The translations under genes and the position numbers were made by a program. Positions 45,719 to 57,421 of a stretch of 61,646 nucleotides of DNA are shown here, one piece after another. The stretch comes from Rhodocyclales bacterium RIFCSPLOWO2_02_FULL_63_24 (GTDB lineage Bacteria; Pseudomonadota; Gammaproteobacteria; Burkholderiales; Rhodocyclaceae): contig MHZX01000049.1 of the NCBI GenBank assembly GCA_001828935.1, positions 1 through 61,646 of the forward strand. Reading direction: 5' to 3'. The notes beneath the pieces were generated by a model. It was not told the DNA's origin. It made no database searches and saw nothing but the letters and a program-made list of their open reading frames with translations. Each line of letters begins with the position of its first letter. Within the stretch, counting starts at the first letter, position 1.

Positions 45719-46437
45719 TCCGAAATCCTGATGCACGCTTCGACGAATCCTGTCACGACAGCACCGTCAGCCAGAATATTGCCTGGCATGGCAGCAAGGT
45801 CGCTGCCGCCGACCGGACCCGACTTTTGCGCCAGGAGCCGGCAACCGTCTGGCTGACCGGATTGTCAGGCGCCGGAAAATCGACCATCGCCTTCGAGGTC
45901 GAAAAGCGGCTGTTTGCGCTCGGACATGCGAGCTATGTGCTGGATGGCGACAACGTGCGCCACGGCCTCAACCGCGATCTGGGGTTCTCGCATGGGGATC
46001 GTACCGAGAACATCCGGCGTATCGCCGAGTTGGCCCGCCTGTTCAACGAAGCCGGATTGATCGTGATCGCCGCGTTCATCTCCCCCTATCGCCAGGATCG
46101 CGTTATGGCCCGGGAGATTATCGGCCCGGAAAGGTTCATCGAAACCCATCTGTGCGCAGAACTGGAGGTCTGTGAGCAGCGGGATCCGAAGGGGCTCTAC
46201 AAAAAGGCGCGCCAAGGCGCGATTGCCGAGTTCACGGGCGTCACGGCCCCCTATGAGGTTCCCGAAGATCCGGAACTGAAAATTGATACGGGACGCTCGA
46301 CGGTCGAGGATAGTGTTTCGGCAATCATCAAAGCGCTCGCACCGCGTCTGTTTCAGGCTGAGCCCATAGCGGCACGATCCTGCGGGACAGAACGGCCGTA
46401 TTCCCGGCAAATTGACCTCAAAACTAGTGCGGCATAG
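45715..46437 (+). CDS. cysC: Adenylyl-sulfate kinase (PAPS-forming)
   Basis: A 240-residue APS kinase. Walker A GLSGAGKST is at 49-57, then the DGDNVRHGLNRDLGFS APS site and the ISPYRQDR and GLYKKARQG lid segments. The N-terminal tail of about 45 residues and the C-terminal 30-residue extension exceed the family core. It produces PAPS from APS, so an ATP sulfurylase must be encoded elsewhere. It is translationally coupled to the sulfotransferase gene and ends the operon. Confidence 0.93.
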   Translation: MIRNPDARFDESCHDSTVSQNIAWHGSKVAAADRTRLLRQEPATVWLTGLSGAGKSTIAFEVEKRLFALGHASYVLDGDNVRHGLNRDLGFSHGDRTENIRRIAELARLFNEAGLIVIAAFISPYRQDRVMAREIIGPERFIETHLCAELEVCEQRDPKGLYKKARQGAIAEFTGVTAPYEVPEDPELKIDTGRSTVEDSVSAIIKALAPRLFQAEPIAARSCGTERPYSRQIDLKTSAA

Positions 46438-46507
46438 CGATCAATATGGCTATACTCCACCCTGTTGCGGCGTACGCGATGATTCAGTTTCCGGCCAAGG
46501 AGATACC

Positions 46508-47329
46508 ATGACAACCTCAACCATGAGCATCGATCAGCCTCGTGACTCATTGAAATTTAAGGCAATGCAGTGGCTTCCTCTGTTAATTTTGTTGGGCTGC
46601 ATGCTGTTCCCTGCCCCGTCTGTATTCAGCCAGACCGGAGCCACGGCTCCCATCCCGTTTGTCATGGGCTTCGACGAGGACCCGAAGGTATTTGGTACTG
46701 CCTGGAGCCAGCGCATTTACACCGAAGCATTCAAGCGCTTGGGAATTCCGATGCAGGCCAACTTCTACCCCCTGGCGCGCCGCGCCGCCTTGGTGGATGA
46801 GGGCGCCATCGATGGCGACGCCGCGCGCGTCCACGGCTATGGCGCGGCACATCCGAATCTGGTTAGGATCGAAGAGTCCGTAATGGACTTCAATTTTGCG
46901 CTGTTCACCGCGCACGCGACGCTACCGCTCCAGCGCCTGGAAGATCTATCTGGATCAAGCTTGCTAGCGGAATACCGACGCGGCATCCTGCTCTGCGAAA
47001 ATACCTTGAAGCCCTTGGTGCCGCCGGAAAGGCTATCGAACGTAACGAGCGAGCAGCAGGGCCTGAAGAAACTTCTGGCCAAACGTACCGATGTCTATTG
47101 CGATCTCGAAAGCGTCGTCAAACAGGGGCTCGCGTCGCCCGAACTCAAGGGCACCACGGGCATCCGCAAGATCGTCACTATCGGCCATCTCCAGACCTAT
47201 CCGTATTTCAACAAAAAGCGCGCCGATCTTGCGCCGCGCATGGCAGCCACACTGAAGCAGATGAAAGCCGAGGGTCTGATCGATGCCTTCCGGCAGCAAG
47301 CGGAACGCGAGCTCGGGTGGACACAGTGA
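46508..47329 (+). CDS. Periplasmic substrate-binding protein (ABC amino-acid type)
   Basis: A 273-residue exported protein. A ribosome site AAGGAG (46498-46503) precedes the ATG, and a long N-terminal segment (about residues 20-41, QWLPLLILLGCMLFPAPS) acts as signal or anchor. The rest resembles solute-binding proteins of the PBP-II type (YPLARRAALVDEGAIDGDAA, RGILLCENTLKPL). No ABC permease or ATPase is near; the following genes are a histidine kinase and a GGDEF-EAL protein. It is therefore probably a sensor partner rather than a transporter subunit. Confidence 0.72.
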   Translation: MTTSTMSIDQPRDSLKFKAMQWLPLLILLGCMLFPAPSVFSQTGATAPIPFVMGFDEDPKVFGTAWSQRIYTEAFKRLGIPMQANFYPLARRAALVDEGAIDGDAARVHGYGAAHPNLVRIEESVMDFNFALFTAHATLPLQRLEDLSGSSLLAEYRRGILLCENTLKPLVPPERLSNVTSEQQGLKKLLAKRTDVYCDLESVVKQGLASPELKGTTGIRKIVTIGHLQTYPYFNKKRADLAPRMAATLKQMKAEGLIDAFRQQAERELGWTQ

Positions 47330-47379
47330 ATGTCTATTTTTTCAGGAATTGCACCTACCTAGGCTCTTGATACCCACGG

Positions 47380-48843
47380 ATGGATGTCAAAACACTGATA
47401 TTCGGCAAGGAAAACCGCATCGGCCGTCGGCTGATCGTATTTGTCATTGCCTTCAGCTCGCTGATTACCCTCTGCGTATCAATTGTCCAGCTCGCGCTCG
47501 AATATCGCGGACTGCGCAGCGCGATGGACCGGCAACTCGACAACATCGGCATTTATGTGCCGACCATAGAAGGCAGCGTCTGGGACTTCGACGAGAAGCA
47601 GATCCAGCGTGCGCTGGATGCCCTGGTGCTGCTCCCCGACGTGGCCAGGGTCCGCGTTATCGCTGCCGAGCAAGGCAGCCAGTGGTCCGCGGGCAAGATT
47701 GCTTCCGCCAACACCGTGACGAGAACCTTTGCGCTGAAACACGAACACCGGGGCGAGAACAAGGAAATCGGCACGCTGGATCTGGTTGCCAGCCTCGACG
47801 GCATCTACGCGCAGGTGCTGTCGAGTGCGATCTCGATCCTCGTCAGCAACGCGCTGAAGACCTTCCTCGTCGCGGTGTTCATGGTCATCCTGATCCGGCG
47901 GCTGCTGACGACCCGTCTCGAAGGCATGGCGCGCAAGGTGCACGAGTTGATCCCCGGCATGCTGCCGGTGCGTCAACTGGTGGAAAACGAGCCGCAGCCT
48001 ATACCGACCGCGCTTGACGAACTGGATGCCGTGAACTGGGCGTTGGACAAGACCACCGAAGACCTCGGCATTGCGGTCGGAGCCTTGCAGGAAAACAACG
48101 AAAAGCTCGACCAGACGGTAAAAGACCGGACCAAGGCGCTGGAAGAAGCGATTACGGAGCTCAAGGCCTTCAGCTACGCGGTGTCCCACGACATGAAGGC
48201 ACCATTGCGCGCCATGAGCGGCTATTGCACGATGCTGCAGGAGGATTTCGCGGACCAGCTCGGCGCGGAAGGCGCGGGGGTGGCGTCACGGATTGTCGCC
48301 GCCGCCGAACGCATGGATTTGCTGATTAACGACACGCTGGGCTTGTATAGCGTCTCCGCATCGACGTTCAAGCCGGAGCGCGTCGACCTGACCCGGATGG
48401 CCAGGGAAATTGCCGACCAGTTTGCGCAGATCGACCCGAAACGCACGATCGAATGGAACATCGAGGAGGGCTTGCTGGCCGAGGGCGATCCTGGTCTGCT
48501 GCGTACCGCGCTGGAAAATCTGATCGGCAATGCGTGGAAATACAGCGGCAAGCGCGAGGTCGCGCAGATTGCCGTCGGCAAACGCCTGGAGAGCGACGGT
48601 AAAGTGGTCAATTACGTCAAGGACAATGGCGCGGGCTTCGATATGGCCTATGCAAACAAGCTGTTCATGCCCTTCAAACGACTTCACCACGAATCGGAGT
48701 TCCCCGGTACCGGAGTCGGCCTGGCGACCGTCCGCAAAATCGTCTCCCGCCACGGCGGCCGCGTCTGGGCCGAATCCGGAATCGATCAGGGCTCGACTTT
48801 CTACTTCACGCTGAACGAGACGCCGCCAGCGGCGCCGGATTGA
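47380..48843 (+). CDS. Membrane sensor histidine kinase
   Basis: A 487-residue kinase. TM1 is near 17-37, followed by a periplasmic sensor (about 40-145) with the SVWDFDEKQIQ motif and TM2 near 147-170. A HAMP-like/coiled linker, HisKA with SVSHDMKAPLRAM and HATPase (N-box ENLIGNAWKY, DNGAGFDM, FPGTGVGLAT) follow. The N-terminal 300 residues are closely similar to those of the GGDEF-EAL protein at 49093. It likely senses via the periplasmic binding protein encoded 50 bases upstream. A cognate response regulator is not adjacent. Confidence 0.85.
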   Translation: MDVKTLIFGKENRIGRRLIVFVIAFSSLITLCVSIVQLALEYRGLRSAMDRQLDNIGIYVPTIEGSVWDFDEKQIQRALDALVLLPDVARVRVIAAEQGSQWSAGKIASANTVTRTFALKHEHRGENKEIGTLDLVASLDGIYAQVLSSAISILVSNALKTFLVAVFMVILIRRLLTTRLEGMARKVHELIPGMLPVRQLVENEPQPIPTALDELDAVNWALDKTTEDLGIAVGALQENNEKLDQTVKDRTKALEEAITELKAFSYAVSHDMKAPLRAMSGYCTMLQEDFADQLGAEGAGVASRIVAAAERMDLLINDTLGLYSVSASTFKPERVDLTRMAREIADQFAQIDPKRTIEWNIEEGLLAEGDPGLLRTALENLIGNAWKYSGKREVAQIAVGKRLESDGKVVNYVKDNGAGFDMAYANKLFMPFKRLHHESEFPGTGVGLATVRKIVSRHGGRVWAESGIDQGSTFYFTLNETPPAAPD

Positions 48844-49092
48844 GCGTTGAGTTTCCATCGCATCGTGCACTGCCTTGCCTGACTGAAATCCGACAGGACA
48901 TTGTCCTACCCCGCCTCGTTGTGGTTGATCAAGGGCCGAAGTCCCTATATCCTTGGCGATATCGAAAAGAGATCAATGGCCGTGACTCTGTTGTCGACGC
49001 AAGCCGGCGGAACTAAGCGCGCTCGCACAAGTCCGCCAATCCCCGTTTTCGTTGCATGCGAATTGCACTGACACGGTAGAAAAAATAGGGTT

Positions 49093-51522
49093 ATGGCGAA
49101 CTTCAGGAACCTCGTCTTTGGCGAGAGAAACCGCATTGGCCGTCGGCTGATCGTTCTGATTATCGCCTTCAGTTCGCTGATCACTCTCTGTATCTCGGCG
49201 ATTCAACTGACGCTCGAATACCGCGAACTGCGCAGCAGCGTCGATCGCGTGCTCGACGGAATCGAAATCCACCTTCCCAGCGTAGCCGGCAGTGTCTGGG
49301 ATTTCGACGAAAAACAGATACAACTGACTTTGGGCGGCTTGGAGCAGCTGCCGCATGTCGAACGAGTCAGCATCGCCACAGCCAACGGCCGCCCACGCTG
49401 GGTCGCCGGCAAAATCATGTCATCCCAGGTGGAGAAACGCAGCTATGTGCTTCGCTACATGGATCGCGGCAAGGAAGTCGAGATCGGAACGCTGGAAGCC
49501 GTAGCAAGCCTTGACGCGATCTACCGGCAGATCGTCGCCCGGGCGATAACCATAGTGTCCAGCAACGCGCTGAAGACTTTCTTCGTCGCCCTGTTCATGA
49601 TGCTCCTGTTTCGTCGGCTGGTGACAAAACGGCTCGACCAGCTGGCAAACAAAGTGACCACCCTGGTCCCGGAAACCCTGTCCTTGCCGCAACTCGCCGA
49701 AGCGGCATCCCACGTGATACCCGATCATCTGGACGAGCTGGATACGGTGGACTGGACCCTCGACCATACCGCGGAAAAACTGGCTATTGCGGTCGAGGCG
49801 CTGAAGACGCTGAACCAGGAACTGCAGCAGCGGGTGATCGAGAAGGACGTGATCCTGCAGAACGCGCTGGTCGGCATCCTCATGCTGCGCGAAGGCGAGA
49901 TCGTGTCGTGCAACCGGCGCCTCGAAGAAATCTTCGGCTATGGCGGCGGCGAAATGACCGGTTTGTCGACGCGGGTGCTCTACCCCACAGAACACGCCTA
50001 TACGTCATTCCGGGAAAAGGCCCATGCCGTACTCGGCAACGGCTTGAGCTTCAACGACACCCTGGTCCAATTGAAGCGGGACGGCACCCCGCTGTGGGTC
50101 GAGATCACCGGGCGCGCCCTGGATCCGCAAAAACCGGATGATGGCAGCATCTGGATTTGCTCGGACGTCACCGATCGCAAGGCGGCCGAGGAGAAAATCA
50201 AGTTCATCGCCTTTCACGACGCGCTCACCGGCTTGCCCAATCGCCTGTTGGTGCAGGATCGCCTGCAGCAGGCCATGGCCAGTGCCGACCGGGCAAAGGC
50301 CAAGGTTGCGCTGCTGGTTCTGGATCTGGACAACTTCAAGACCATCAACGACTCGCTCGGACATTCGGTCGGCGATGGCGTGATCCGCGAGATTGCCAGG
50401 CGTCTGACCGACGGCGTGCGCGACACCGACACGGTTTGCCGCCAAGGCGGCGACGAGTTTGTGATTCTGCTGCCGAACCTTCCCGACGCCGAGGCCACCG
50501 CCCCGATTCTCGTCCAGTTGATGGACCGCTTCGCCGATCCCTGCCGGGTGGACGGCCACGAACTCACGACCTCGGTCTCGGTAGGCATCGCCATTTATCC
50601 CGATGACGGCAGGGACCTCGATACGCTGATGAAGAAGGCGGACCTGGCGATGTACCAGGCCAAGGATGCCGGACGCAACACCTATCGCTTCTTCGACCAG
50701 CAGATGAACATCGAGGCCATCGAACAATTGAGCATGCGCAACGGGCTGCGACGCGCGCTGGCCAACGATGAATTCATCCTGCATTACCAGCCGCAGATCG
50801 ATCTCGCCAGCAACACGGTAACCGGCGTCGAGGCACTGATCCGCTGGAACCACCCGGAGTTCGGCATGATCCCGCCCGGCCGATTTATTCCGGTCGCCGA
50901 GGACAGCGGCCTGATCGTACCGATCAGCGAATGGGTGCTGCGCGAGGCATGCCGGCAGGCGGCCCTCTGGAGCAAGTCAGAAGGGAGTTCCCTGACGGTG
51001 GCGGTCAACCTGTCCGCGGTCCAGTTCAAGCGCAGCAACGTCGAACAATCGGTCATTGCCGCCTTGGAAGAGTCGGGGATCGATCCGTCCCTGCTCGAAC
51101 TGGAACTCACCGAATCGATCCTGATCACCGACACCGAGACCGTACTCAATACGGTCAGGCGCCTCAAGCAACTGGGCGTGAAGTTGTCGATCGACGACTT
51201 CGGCACGGGCTATTCGAGTCTGTCTTACCTCAAGCGCTTCCAGGTGAATACGCTGAAAATAGACCAGTCCTTCGTGCGCGATCTGGCGACCGATCAGGAG
51301 GATGCCGCCATCGTCGGCGCCATCATCCAGATGGCGCACAGTCTCGGCCTGACCACCATCGCCGAGGGCGTCGAGACGCAGCCGATTCTGGACCAGTTGC
51401 GGGCTTTTGGTTGCGACCAGGCGCAGGGCTATTTCTACGCGCGGCCGATGCCGGCAGATGATGTACTGGCCTATCGGCACCGGATGCAAGCCGCATCCAG
51501 CAGCGCCAAGAGCGCGGCATGA
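49093..51522 (+). CDS. Membrane sensor PAS-GGDEF-EAL protein
   Basis: An 809-residue protein. The same N-terminal sensor as the kinase before it (TM1, SVWDFDEKQIQ periplasmic domain, TM2) is joined to a PAS (about 250-375), GGDEF (375-545, GGDEF at 452-456) and EAL (VEALIRWNHPE, ELTESILI, DDFGTGYSSLSYL). Both catalytic modules look intact. It likely makes or degrades cyclic di-GMP in response to the same periplasmic signal as the kinase. Confidence 0.9.
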   Translation: MANFRNLVFGERNRIGRRLIVLIIAFSSLITLCISAIQLTLEYRELRSSVDRVLDGIEIHLPSVAGSVWDFDEKQIQLTLGGLEQLPHVERVSIATANGRPRWVAGKIMSSQVEKRSYVLRYMDRGKEVEIGTLEAVASLDAIYRQIVARAITIVSSNALKTFFVALFMMLLFRRLVTKRLDQLANKVTTLVPETLSLPQLAEAASHVIPDHLDELDTVDWTLDHTAEKLAIAVEALKTLNQELQQRVIEKDVILQNALVGILMLREGEIVSCNRRLEEIFGYGGGEMTGLSTRVLYPTEHAYTSFREKAHAVLGNGLSFNDTLVQLKRDGTPLWVEITGRALDPQKPDDGSIWICSDVTDRKAAEEKIKFIAFHDALTGLPNRLLVQDRLQQAMASADRAKAKVALLVLDLDNFKTINDSLGHSVGDGVIREIARRLTDGVRDTDTVCRQGGDEFVILLPNLPDAEATAPILVQLMDRFADPCRVDGHELTTSVSVGIAIYPDDGRDLDTLMKKADLAMYQAKDAGRNTYRFFDQQMNIEAIEQLSMRNGLRRALANDEFILHYQPQIDLASNTVTGVEALIRWNHPEFGMIPPGRFIPVAEDSGLIVPISEWVLREACRQAALWSKSEGSSLTVAVNLSAVQFKRSNVEQSVIAALEESGIDPSLLELELTESILITDTETVLNTVRRLKQLGVKLSIDDFGTGYSSLSYLKRFQVNTLKIDQSFVRDLATDQEDAAIVGAIIQMAHSLGLTTIAEGVETQPILDQLRAFGCDQAQGYFYARPMPADDVLAYRHRMQAASSSAKSAA

Positions 51523-51604
51523 ATTTGCCGCGACGGTACGAATCGGCAAGCCGCCGATAGCGAGAGGGAAGGCGCTGCCCCCTCGCGGGCGCGCATAAAA
51601 CAAA

Positions 51605-51624
51605 GGGCAACCCGCGGGTTGCCC
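51605..51624 (-). terminator. Terminator of the HU-like gene
   Basis: GGGCAACC-CGCG-GGTTGCCC is a perfect hairpin. Read on the minus strand it is followed by TTTGTTTT, so it terminates the HU-like gene, which ends 22 bases upstream. Confidence 0.85.
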
Positions 51625-51646
51625 TGTTCACCGACAAGTACGCCTG

Positions 51647-52018
51647 TTACTTCTTCTTGGCGGCAGGCTTCTTGGCAGCGGGTTTGGCCGCCAGCTTCTT
51701 CGGCGCCGCGGCCTTGGCGGCGGGCTTCTTGGCCGCCGGCTTCTTGCCCGCCACAGCCGCCTTCAAGCCGGCGCCCGCGGAGAATTTCGGCACTGCCTTG
51801 GCGGCAATCTTCAGCACGGCGCCAGTCTTGGGGTTCTTTCCGGTGCGCGCGGCACGAGTGACGGATTTGAAGGTGCCGAATCCGATCAGGGCGACCGGAT
51901 TGCCTTTGGCAATCACCGTGGTGATGACTTCGGTCAGCGCATCGATGGCTTTATTGACGGCGGCCTTGGACAGCTCGGCACGTTCGGCTACTGCTTCGAT
52001 CAGTTCGCTCTTGTTCAT
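51647..52018 (-). CDS. HU-like DNA-binding protein with Lys/Ala-rich tail
   Basis: A 123-residue protein. The first 90 residues are an HU/IHF-type fold (MNKSELIEAVAERAELSKAA, GFGTFKSVTRAARTGKNPKTG). The remainder is a tail of PAAKK/AAPKK repeats that resembles histone H1-like tails of betaproteobacterial nucleoid proteins. The ribosome site AAGGGGAA fixes the start. It should bind DNA non-specifically and compact or bridge it. It is expressed alone, with its own hairpin terminator. Confidence 0.9.
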   Translation of the reverse strand: MNKSELIEAVAERAELSKAAVNKAIDALTEVITTVIAKGNPVALIGFGTFKSVTRAARTGKNPKTGAVLKIAAKAVPKFSAGAGLKAAVAGKKPAAKKPAAKAAAPKKLAAKPAAKKPAAKKK

Positions 52019-52213
52019 CGAATTCCCCTTTGGTTTAGAAAATCGCATTGTTCCACTAAATTCGATGAAGTTGCAAGCCCGGCGAAGGCCTCCACAGCGC
52101 CGGCTACGGTCGTGTTGCGTGGCGATCGACGCGGCGTGCCCAATCAAGGTTCTCCGCAGAGCAAGCGGGGCAAGCCCAGGCGAACAATATGCACGCTCAT
52201 GACAGATACCTGC

Positions 52214-52759
52214 TCACATTCCCTTCACCGCATACACTGCAGGCAGGTTGCGCCAGGCGCCCTTGACGTCCATGCCATAGCCGAAGACGTAGCGATTCGG
52301 CAGGTGCACACCGACGAAATCGGCGCTGATCGGCTTGGCGCGGCCAAGGTTTTTGTCGGCAAACACGGCACAAAGCACCTCGGCCGCCCCCTGTGCCATC
52401 AGTCGCTTGCTGACCTCGGCGAGCGTCACGCCCTCGTCGAGGATGTCATCGACGACGATAACGACACGACCCGTGACATCGGAGCGCGGTTCGACGATCC
52501 ACGCCAGCTGCCCGCCGGTGGTGACATCGCCGTAGCGCGTGACATGCAGATAATCGAAATCGAGCGGAAAGATCAGCTGCGGCAGGAGCTGGCCGGCAAA
52601 CACCACCGCGCCGCCCATCACCGCCAGCACCAGGGGATTGGCGTCGGCCACGCGCGCGGTGATCTCGGCGGCTACACGCCGTACCGCCAGAGCCGACTCT
52701 TCGGCCGAACACAGCAGATCGGCCTCCGCGAAAATCTGCCTCGCTTCCTGCGGACTCAT
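52214..52759 (-). CDS. hpt: Hypoxanthine-guanine phosphoribosyltransferase
   Basis: A 181-residue phosphoribosyltransferase for hypoxanthine/guanine salvage. The PRPP motif [14 protein letters not shown] and the N-terminal purine region are present. The start ATG overlaps the galU stop (ATGA), so the two are translationally coupled. It is the last gene of the smc-galU group. Confidence 0.85.
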   Translation of the reverse strand: MSPQEARQIFAEADLLCSAEESALAVRRVAAEITARVADANPLVLAVMGGAVVFAGQLLPQLIFPLDFDYLHVTRYGDVTTGGQLAWIVEPRSDVTGRVVIVVDDILDEGVTLAEVSKRLMAQGAAEVLCAVFADKNLGRAKPISADFVGVHLPNRYVFGYGMDVKGAWRNLPAVYAVKGM

Positions 52760-53622
52760 GACATCCTCTTCAACATGGCGGCGAAGTCCTTGCCGACTTC
52801 GGGATGGCGCAGGGCGAAGGCCACCGTCGCCTCCAGATAGCCCAGTTTCGAGCCGCAATCGTAGCGCGTGCCCTGGTAGCGATAGGCCAGCACCTGCTCT
52901 TCGGCCAGCAGCGCCGCTATGCCGTCGGTAAGCTGGATCTCGCCGCCGGAACCCTTGCCGACATGCGCGAGGTGATGAAAGATGCGTGGCGTCAATACGT
53001 AGCGGCCGACCACCGCCAGCGTCGAGGGCGCGTCATCAGGCTTGGGCTTCTCGACGATGCGCAGAACCTGTTCCAAGGCATCGGTCATCGGCTTCGCGTC
53101 GACGATGCCGTAGCTCTTGGTATCCTCGCGCGGCACCTGCTGCACGCCGATCACCGAACTGCGGTAATGGTCATAGACATCCACCATCTGCTTCATGACC
53201 GGCGGATTGCCGTCGAGCAAGTCGTCGGCCAGCAGCACGGCAAAGGGCTCGTCGCCTACTGCCGGGTAGGCACAAAGCACCGCATGGCCCAGGCCCAAGG
53301 CCTCCGGCTGGCGGATGTAGATGCAGTTGATGTTCTTCGGGATCATGTTGCGCACGAACTCCAGCAGCTCGGTCTTGCCGCGCTGCTCAAGCTCGCTTTC
53401 GAGTTCATAGGCCTTGTCGAAATGATCCTCGATGGCACGCTTGGAACGACCGGTGACGAAAATCATGTCGGTGATGCCGGCCGCCACCGCCTCCTCCACC
53501 GCGTACTGGATCAGCGGCTTGTCCACGATAGGCATCATCTCCTTCGGGCTGGCCTTGGTCGCCGGCAGGAAGCGGGTGCCGAGACCGGCGACGGGAAACA
53601 CGGCTTTGGTGACTTTCTTCAT
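52756..53622 (-). CDS. galU: UTP-glucose-1-phosphate uridylyltransferase
   Basis: A 288-residue enzyme that makes UDP-glucose for polysaccharides and lipopolysaccharide. The nucleotide loop [21 protein letters not shown], the acidic LLADDLLDG and the [13 protein letters not shown]-terminal motif are intact. The ATG overlaps the stop of the ORF6N gene by four bases, and its ribosome site AAGGAAC lies in that gene's last codons. An in-frame extension upstream to 53955 is antisense-like and does not match. Confidence 0.95.
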   Translation of the reverse strand: MKKVTKAVFPVAGLGTRFLPATKASPKEMMPIVDKPLIQYAVEEAVAAGITDMIFVTGRSKRAIEDHFDKAYELESELEQRGKTELLEFVRNMIPKNINCIYIRQPEALGLGHAVLCAYPAVGDEPFAVLLADDLLDGNPPVMKQMVDVYDHYRSSVIGVQQVPREDTKSYGIVDAKPMTDALEQVLRIVEKPKPDDAPSTLAVVGRYVLTPRIFHHLAHVGKGSGGEIQLTDGIAALLAEEQVLAYRYQGTRYDCGSKLGYLEATVAFALRHPEVGKDFAAMLKRMS

Positions 53623-54158
53623 TTCTTGTTCCTTGGCTTGGAATCGATATTGGCGGTGAAGCCTATGCCGCGACGTGCAGGCGCCGGGGGATTCATCAAC
53701 TGTCGAATCGCATCGATCAGGCCGGCGATGGCCTGATCGTGACTGGATAGTTTGCGTTCCATTTGATCCAGCTTGGCGGATATGTCCTTGTGTGCGGAAA
53801 GCATTTCGCGAATCTGCACGAAGGCACGGACCACCAACAGACTGACTTCGATGGCACGTGATGACTTGAGCACATTGCCCAGCATCAGCGCACCATGCTC
53901 TGTAAAGGCATACGGCAGTGACCGAGAAAATTTGAGTTTGGCGAGGTGGTCGCAATTTGCGACCACCTCAGCTTTCTCATCAGCATTCAACTGAAACATG
54001 AAGTCCCCAGGGAAGCGATCAGCATTGCGCTTTACGGCCTGATTCAATGCCCTGGTTTCAACACCGTACAAATCCGCCAGATCCGCATCCAGCATCACTC
54101 GCTGGTCGCGCAACAGCAAAATCCGGTTTGCCACCGCTTGCGGTACGAGAATGCTCAT
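53619..54158 (-). CDS. ORF6N domain-containing protein
   Basis: A 179-residue protein with an ORF6N domain (about 10-95: [20 protein letters not shown], then [32 protein letters not shown]), a coiled-coil stretch and the tail [13 protein letters not shown]6N proteins are phage- or mobile-element-derived DNA-binding proteins. Its codons for EVVANCDHL form a perfect palindrome (53943-53969). It sits inside an otherwise conserved housekeeping gene order, between ligA and galU. Confidence 0.85.
   Translation of the reverse strand: MSILVPQAVANRILLLRDQRVMLDADLADLYGVETRALNQAVKRNADRFPGDFMFQLNADEKAEVVANCDHLAKLKFSRSLPYAFTEHGALMLGNVLKSSRAIEVSLLVVRAFVQIREMLSAHKDISAKLDQMERKLSSHDQAIAGLIDAIRQLMNPPAPARRGIGFTANIDSKPRNKK
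53943..53969. repeat. Palindrome inside the ORF6N gene
   Basis: The arms GAGGTGGTCGCAA and TTGCGACCACCTC pair perfectly around one base. The site codes for [10 protein letters not shown] near-identical palindrome lies just upstream of the gene (54179-54205). It may be a self-recognition site or a palindromic repeat. Confidence 0.6.
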
Positions 54159-54177
54159 GACGAAATCAACTCCATGA
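54149..54177. repeat. 29-base direct repeat, copy A
   Basis: This stretch spans the start of the ORF6N gene and matches 54216-54244 at 25 of 29 bases, 67 bases apart. Copy B is the 3' end of ligA. The pair suggests duplication of the ligA end when the ORF6N gene arrived. Confidence 0.55.
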
Positions 54178-54208
54178 TGAGGTGATCACAATTTGTGACC
54201 ACCTCCAT
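54155..54208 (-). other. 17-codon mini-ORF overlapping the ORF6N start
   Basis: An ATG at 54208 opens [17 protein letters not shown], whose TGA overlaps the ORF6N ATG (ATGA). The first half repeats the EVVxNCDHL motif of ORF6N and the second half repeats the ligA tail (MELISS versus RELISP). It is probably a rearrangement scar; translation is unproven. Confidence 0.4.
54179..54205. repeat. Palindrome upstream of ORF6N gene
   Basis: The arms (starting GAGGTGATCACAA and ending TTGTGACCACCTC) have one mismatch and a single-base centre, the same geometry as the site inside the gene at 53943-53969. It is well placed to act as an operator for the ORF6N promoter. Confidence 0.5.
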
Positions 54209-54215
54209 GAAACGA

Positions 54216-57417
<3,202 letters not shown>

Positions 57418-57421
<4 letters not shown>

